Position numbers and translations under genes: made by a program. Of a DNA stretch of 7,682 nt, positions 4,451 through 7,682 are shown piece by piece. Source of the DNA: Alphaproteobacteria bacterium (GTDB lineage Bacteria; Pseudomonadota; Alphaproteobacteria; UBA9219); contig JAQUUS010000065.1 in the NCBI GenBank assembly GCA_028693775.1, positions 1 to 7,682 of the forward strand. The letters are read 5' to 3'. Positions within the stretch are counted from its first letter, which is position 1; every line of letters begins with the position of its first letter. The notes beneath the pieces were generated by a model that was not told the DNA's origin, did no database searches, and saw only the letters and a program-made list of their open reading frames with translations.

Positions 4451-6364
4451 CTAACCGGCCTGCCGCAATTCGTCGAAGGGGCGCTTGAACTCCGAAACGA
4501 GTTCCGAAAGCTTGGCGAGGCACTGCTCTTCGTCGAGGCCGAGCCGCAAGCTCGCCGCATACTCATCGAGCTCCTGCCGCAAAAAGTCGAGATCGACAGT
4601 CGTGGCCTTGCCGAGCTTCACGCCGTCGGCAGCCGAAGGAATGAGCGCCTCTTCCTCGGCGAAAAGTTCTTCATGAAGTTTCTCGCCCGGCCTGAGGCCA
4701 GTGTAGGCGATCTTGACATCTTCGTCGGGCCGAAGTCCCGCAAGGCGGATCATCTGTCGCGCGAGATCGGCGATCTTGACAGGCTCGCCCATATCCAGAA
4801 CCAAAACCTTGCCGCGCTGGTCGTCCGGCCTCGCGCTCAGAGAGGACGCCTGAAGCACAAGCTCAACGGCCTCGCGCACGGTCATGAAATAGCGCGTGAT
4901 GTCGGGATGCGTGACGGTCAGGGGGCCGCCCTTGGCGAGCTGCTCCTTGAAGCGCGGTACAACCGAACCCGTAGATCCCAGAACGTTGCCGAAGCGAACG
5001 GTCACAAAGCGCATGCCGCGCGACGAGAGATCGAGCGCCTGACAGTACATCTCCGCAAGCCGCTTGGTCGCACCCATAACGCTTGAAGGATGGACGGCCT
5101 TGTCGGTGGAAATCAGAACCATGGCCGAGCAGCCGCTCTGCAGGCAGCAATCGGCGACGGTCCGCGTCCCGACAGCATTGGTCAGAATGGCCTCGCGAAT
5201 ATTGTCTTCGGCAATAGGAACGTGCTTGATGGCGGCCGCATGAAAAACAAGGTCTGGTTTTTCCTCAGCCATAATTTGCCGCATGCGAACGCCATCGCGA
5301 ACGTCGCCGATAAACGAGCGCATCGAGAGGCCGTCGAAGGATTCCTTCGTCTCCAGATCGATGCGGTAAAGATTGAACTCGCAAAATTCGACGAGCGTCA
5401 GATGGGACGGAGCCAGCGCGGCGATTTGCCGAACGATCTCCGAGCCGATGGTGCCGCCCGCGCCCGTGACAAGCACGCGCCGCCCCGAAACCATGGCGCG
5501 AATGCCGCCGCGGTCGAGTTTTGTCTCGGGCCGCCCCAAAAGATCCTCGAGCGCCAAAGGCCGGTCTTGCACGGTCATGGCCGCGCCCACATCGTTGCGG
5601 GTTTCGGCCAGATCGGGAACGCGCGAAAGGCTGAGCCCCAACTCCGCGGCCTCCTCCAGAAGCCTGCTGACAATGCCGCCGTTGAAGCGCGAAACCGAGC
5701 GCGTCAGGATGAGACGCGAAGGAGCCATCATCCGTTCGCGAAGGGTATCGACAACCGCGCGCAAATCGTCTGCGGTGCCCAGAACCTTGACTCCCTGAAT
5801 GGTCCGGCCCACGCGGTGCTGGTTTTCGCCGAGAATGCCAACGACATGATAGGGAGCCTGCGGATTGGCGCCGACGGCGCGAAGAAAAATATCGGCCTCG
5901 TCGCCCGCGCCGACCAGAAGAACGCTCACGCGCCCGCCGCCCGACCGCTCCCACAAGGAACTGAGGCGCCGCTCGCGAAGAAGCCTGAAGAGAACGCGGG
6001 ACCCGCCGAGACCGGCGGTCATGATAAACCACGCCATAAACGGAACGGTCCGGGGAACGCCCTCGAGACGGGTCGTCGCAAACGTGATCGCCAGAAACAG
6101 CGCAACGGCCAAAGTCGAGCCGCGCAAAATCCCCAAAAGCTCCCGAAGGGAAACAAAAGCCCAGACGCTGCGATGCTGGCCCTGAAGCCAGAAAACGCCC
6201 GCGCAGGTTGCGGTGAAGATCATCGACGCAACGGTCGCACCTTCCAAAGAGATGCCTGAGAAATCCCCGCCCGTACGCAAATAAAGCGCAAGCCAGAAGG
6301 ACGCCGCCGCGACAGAAACATCGTGAACGAAAGCAATAACTTGGCGATTAATCGAAAGCGTCAT
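4451..6364 (-). CDS. Membrane-bound UDP-sugar 4,6-dehydratase, WbpM/PglF/CapD family
   Basis: A 637-residue inner-membrane enzyme that makes 4-keto-6-deoxy nucleotide sugars, most often from UDP-GlcNAc, for O-antigen, capsule or protein glycans. Residues ~8-130 contain about four hydrophobic segments with short connecting loops (near 8-29, 43-61, 83-97, 107-125). A first Rossmann-like domain starts at VSVLLVGAGDEADIF (146-160). The catalytic SDR domain starts at VLVTGAGGTIGSEI (297-310, GxxGxxG), with HAAAIKHVP (375-383), STDKAVHP (419-426), then Met430 and Lys434 in VMGATKR. Met in place of the SDR tyrosine is the SMK form known from WbpM. RFGNVLGSTGSVVP and GLRPGEKLHEEL are also typical. 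Length and order match the long form of the family. The ATG at 6364 has no clear Shine-Dalgarno sequence. No glycosyltransferase or aminotransferase is adjacent, so the final sugar cannot be told. Confidence 0.93.
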   Translation of the reverse strand: MTLSINRQVIAFVHDVSVAAASFWLALYLRTGGDFSGISLEGATVASMIFTATCAGVFWLQGQHRSVWAFVSLRELLGILRGSTLAVALFLAITFATTRLEGVPRTVPFMAWFIMTAGLGGSRVLFRLLRERRLSSLWERSGGGRVSVLLVGAGDEADIFLRAVGANPQAPYHVVGILGENQHRVGRTIQGVKVLGTADDLRAVVDTLRERMMAPSRLILTRSVSRFNGGIVSRLLEEAAELGLSLSRVPDLAETRNDVGAAMTVQDRPLALEDLLGRPETKLDRGGIRAMVSGRRVLVTGAGGTIGSEIVRQIAALAPSHLTLVEFCEFNLYRIDLETKESFDGLSMRSFIGDVRDGVRMRQIMAEEKPDLVFHAAAIKHVPIAEDNIREAILTNAVGTRTVADCCLQSGCSAMVLISTDKAVHPSSVMGATKRLAEMYCQALDLSSRGMRFVTVRFGNVLGSTGSVVPRFKEQLAKGGPLTVTHPDITRYFMTVREAVELVLQASSLSARPDDQRGKVLVLDMGEPVKIADLARQMIRLAGLRPDEDVKIAYTGLRPGEKLHEELFAEEEALIPSAADGVKLGKATTVDLDFLRQELDEYAASLRLGLDEEQCLAKLSELVSEFKRPFDELRQAG

Positions 6365-6377
6365 TGTTCGGAAACGT

Positions 6378-6477
6378 CAAAAACGGGTTTTGCTGCGCAA
6401 AAACAGAATCCATGTCTTATGCCCCTTCCGGAAAAAAAGAGCAAGATCAAGAGCATTTGAGCCTCGGCCAAAACAGG
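6378..6477 (+). repeat. Three direct copies of a CAAAA(A)C(A/G)G motif
   Basis: Copies occur at 6378-6386 (CAAAAACGG), 6398-6406 (CAAAAACAG) and 6469-6477 (CAAAACAGG), and an inverted near-copy (CCTGTTTT) at 6496-6503. The first two start 20 bp apart, about two helical turns. The second copy also forms the right arm of a small hairpin TTTTGC-TGC-GCAAAA (6388-6402). This arrangement could be an operator, but A-rich words recur easily in A-rich DNA. Confidence 0.35.
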
Positions 6478-6503
6478 AAAGAATACATTTATGTGCCTGT
6501 TTT
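6470..6503. repeat. Perfect 8-bp inverted repeat, candidate operator
   Basis: AAAACAGG (6470-6477) and CCTGTTTT (6496-6503) are perfect inverted copies separated by 18 bp. Inside lies a smaller palindrome, ACAT-TT-ATGT (6485-6494), off-centre by 3 bp. It sits in the divergent promoter region, about 105 bp from one start and 55 bp from the other. It could be a dimeric regulator site or an RNA hairpin. Confidence 0.45.
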
Positions 6504-6546
6504 ACTCTTTCTTAGAGACTGGTTTTTAGGATGCCGATGGGGAATC

Positions 6547-6551
6547 AGGGA
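6547..6551 (+). promoter_or_regulatory. Ribosome binding site that fixes the start of the 179-residue gene
   Basis: AGGGA lies 7 nt before the ATG at 6559. No comparable site precedes the upstream in-frame starts at 6364 or 6412, so the shorter form is chosen. Confidence 0.65.
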
Positions 6552-6558
6552 AAAGTTT

Positions 6559-7098
6559 ATGGAAATCGTCAGTCAAATTGCGCCAGCGGAACCTCCCGGC
6601 TTCAAGCCCGAAGCCGCCATGGTTTCCGATGGAGACAAAATTGAAGACTTCCGCGTCCGGATCGCAAACACGAACATCGATCCCGGAACGTTTTTGTCGA
6701 CTGATTATTTCAATACATTCAACTCCGTCATCATGGTCCTCGACATGCTCCCCGAAGCGCCCGAGCTTCTGGAAGAAATGGAGCAATGGGAGTTTGTGGA
6801 TTACACGAGACACTTTCAGGAAAGCGGCCTCGACTTTTCCGCGCTGGCCATCGAAGGCTATTCCCTCGCACCGAAAGACGCTCTCGAAGCGCTCCGGCAC
6901 AAAGTCTGGGGCATCCGGATTATCATCGAAAACTCGACGCGCATGCTCAAACGGCTGCTGGACATCGGCGAGCAAACCGCCGTTTCGAACATCGCGGCCT
7001 CAACGGCGCTCCAACTGCGCGCGATGATCGCCGAAGGAAACGGAATCGTCCACGGCAACACAACGATCGGCCAGGCCGATATCGATAAGCTTTTTTAA
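6559..7098 (+). CDS. Hypothetical protein, 179 residues, with a C-terminal FliM/CheZ-like peptide
   Basis: Function unknown. The protein has no signal peptide, membrane segment or cysteine, so it is probably cytoplasmic. Residues 1-30 look flexible (proline-rich APAEPPGFKPE). The core at ~32-155 is largely helical: STDYFNTFNSVIMVLDMLPEAPELLEEM (47-74), a W-x-x-x-D-Y-x-x-H-F segment (77-86), LAIEGYSLAP (96-105), and a long helix at 108-135. From memory, the DYxNxFNxxxMxxxMxP stretch resembles uncharacterised proteins of Rhodospirillales-type alphaproteobacteria. The last residues, IGQADIDKLF (170-179), resemble the LSQxEIDxLL peptide at the FliM N-terminus and CheZ C-terminus that binds phosphorylated CheY. 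The start at 6559 rests on AGGGA 7 nt upstream. It stands alone, divergent from the dehydratase and 156 bp before the CoA-transferase gene. A signalling link is inference only. Confidence 0.8.
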   Translation: MEIVSQIAPAEPPGFKPEAAMVSDGDKIEDFRVRIANTNIDPGTFLSTDYFNTFNSVIMVLDMLPEAPELLEEMEQWEFVDYTRHFQESGLDFSALAIEGYSLAPKDALEALRHKVWGIRIIIENSTRMLKRLLDIGEQTAVSNIAASTALQLRAMIAEGNGIVHGNTTIGQADIDKLF

Positions 7099-7136
7099 AG
7101 GAAAAGGACCGTTTGCGTTTACGTTTTCTTACCTTT

Positions 7137-7165
7137 TTGCTGCGAATATGCCCTTCGAAAATAAT
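7137..7165 (+). promoter_or_regulatory. Possible promoter of the CoA-transferase gene
   Basis: TTGCTG (7137-7142) and AATAAT (7160-7165, 5 of 6 consensus bases) are 17 bp apart. The -35 box is weak (3 of 6). A second -10-like box, TACAAT (7214-7219), lies closer to the gene but lacks a -35 box. Confidence 0.3.
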
Positions 7166-7170
7166 CTTTT

Positions 7171-7184
7171 AGACGGTCCCGTCT
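7171..7184. repeat. GC-rich hairpin in the CoA-transferase leader
   Basis: AGACG and CGTCT close a GTCC loop; CTTTT before and AAAAG after (7191-7194 region) could lengthen the stem with a bulge. No T-run follows on either strand. It lies at the likely 5' end of the message if the promoter at 7137-7165 is used, or could end transcripts from the preceding gene. Confidence 0.3.
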
Positions 7185-7254
7185 GTCCGAAAAGCAATTC
7201 ATTACGCTTTCAATACAATCGGCTAACAGCCCAAGGGGCGCGAGAGGATAAACA

Positions 7255-7682
7255 ATGACAAAAGCAATCGATGTAGTGCAAGCCGTCGAGATGATACCGG
7301 ATGGAGCGTCCATATTGATGGGCGGCTTTCTGTCGGTAGGCACGCCCAGAAGGCTTGTCGAAGAGATCGTCCGCCAAGGCAAAAAGCACCTCACCCTGAT
7401 CACCAACGACACCAACAGGCCGGGCCTTCCGGGCAACGGGCAGCTGATCGACGCGAAATGCGTGGATCATCTGATCGCGAGCCACATCGGCACGAATCCC
7501 GAAACGCAGCGCCAAATGATCGCGGGCGAACTGAAAGTCGAGCTGTGCCCGCAAGGCTCGCTGTGCGAACGCATTCGCGCTGGCGGCATCGGGCTTGGCG
7601 GCGTCCTGACGCCGACAGGCGTGGGCACGCTGGCCGCAGAAGGCAAGAGCGTCGTAAAAGTCAATGGCAAGGACTACCTGCT
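7255..7682 (+). CDS. atoD: CoA-transferase subunit A, AtoD-like, 5' part
   Basis: Alpha subunit of a family I CoA-transferase that moves CoA between acetyl-CoA or succinyl-CoA and short-chain acids such as acetoacetate or butyrate. The right edge cuts it: 142 residues are present of ~220. The sequence follows E. coli AtoD closely, with GGFLSVGTP (23-31), LTLITNDT (46-53), IASHIGTNPET (74-84), CPQGSLCERIRAGG (98-111) and LTPTGVGT (118-125). The glutamate that forms the CoA thioester is on subunit B, which normally follows directly and is outside the window. The ATG at 7255 has AGAGGA upstream (GG 7 nt from the ATG) and matches the family N-terminus. The exact substrate cannot be told from this subunit; 3-oxoacid, acetate or butyrate-acetoacetate transferase are the candidates. 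Confidence 0.93.
   Translation, partial: MTKAIDVVQAVEMIPDGASILMGGFLSVGTPRRLVEEIVRQGKKHLTLITNDTNRPGLPGNGQLIDAKCVDHLIASHIGTNPETQRQMIAGELKVELCPQGSLCERIRAGGIGLGGVLTPTGVGTLAAEGKSVVKVNGKDYL

Larger units (their letters stand above)
6365..6558. promoter_or_regulatory. Divergent intergenic control region
   Basis: This 194-bp stretch lies between the divergent dehydratase and 179-residue genes. It is more A/T-rich than its surroundings and holds several repeats and two GANTC sites (6406-6410 and 6542-6546). A weak promoter toward the dehydratase can be drawn on the - strand: TTGCTC, 17 bp containing a seven-T run, then CATAAG. I see no convincing pair toward the 179-residue gene. The + frame is open here, but its translation is unlike a protein and no ribosome binding site serves an upstream start. 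Confidence 0.5.

Noticed and set aside
4397..5086. A 229-codon open frame on the + strand opposite the dehydratase 3' end
   Set aside because: It is a shadow of the dehydratase; it crosses the GNAT promoter and has no start signal.
5090..6259. A 389-codon open frame on the + strand opposite the dehydratase gene
   Set aside because: It is the antisense shadow of a clear WbpM-family gene. Its product is rich in Arg, Ala, Gly and Asn and matches nothing.
6364..6558. A 65-codon N-terminal extension of the 179-residue protein
   Set aside because: The translated sequence is not protein-like, the region carries regulatory repeats, and AGGGA lies just before the ATG at 6559.

Overview
The window looks like chromosomal DNA of an alphaproteobacterium. 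The evidence is a CcrM-type GANTC adenine methyltransferase with its C-terminal RAMA domain, a mutY gene divergent from a DciA/DUF721 gene, and a DUF4852-like secreted protein, a type I remember from alphaproteobacteria. The DNA is moderately GC-rich and tightly packed. I see no transposase, integrase, tRNA, rRNA, CRISPR array or phage gene, and no gap over 300 bases between genes.

Layout from left to right: the 3' part of ccrM (+, cut by the left edge); a convergent secreted DUF4852-like protein (-); an unrecognised 194-residue cytoplasmic protein (-); mutY (-); a dciA-like gene (+) whose start is 18 bp from that of mutY; a RimL-type GNAT acetyltransferase (-) whose 3' end overlaps dciA by 14 bp; a large membrane-anchored nucleotide-sugar 4,6-dehydratase of the WbpM/PglF/CapD family (-); a 194-bp divergent intergenic region rich in repeats; an unrecognised 179-residue protein (+) ending in a FliM/CheZ-like peptide; and the first two thirds of an atoD-like CoA-transferase subunit A gene (+, cut by the right edge).

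The left half has a genome-maintenance theme: cell-cycle DNA methylation (CcrM), A:8-oxoG mismatch repair (MutY) and helicase loading (DciA). The right half is mixed: surface polysaccharide or glycan precursor synthesis, a possible signalling adaptor, and short-chain acyl-CoA metabolism. The genes change strand often. Only the 194-residue gene and mutY could share a transcript, and a terminator-like hairpin lies between them.

Three starts were moved downstream of the longest open frame. Two (DUF4852-like and GNAT) go to an ATG with a strong Shine-Dalgarno sequence, and the 179-residue gene goes to an ATG after AGGGA. mutY was also shortened because the longer frame would run far into dciA. 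No complete new system is evident. The best leads are the FliM/CheZ-like tail on the 179-residue protein, GANTC sites in regulatory DNA (one overlapping a predicted -35 box), and a repeat-rich divergent control region at 6365-6558.
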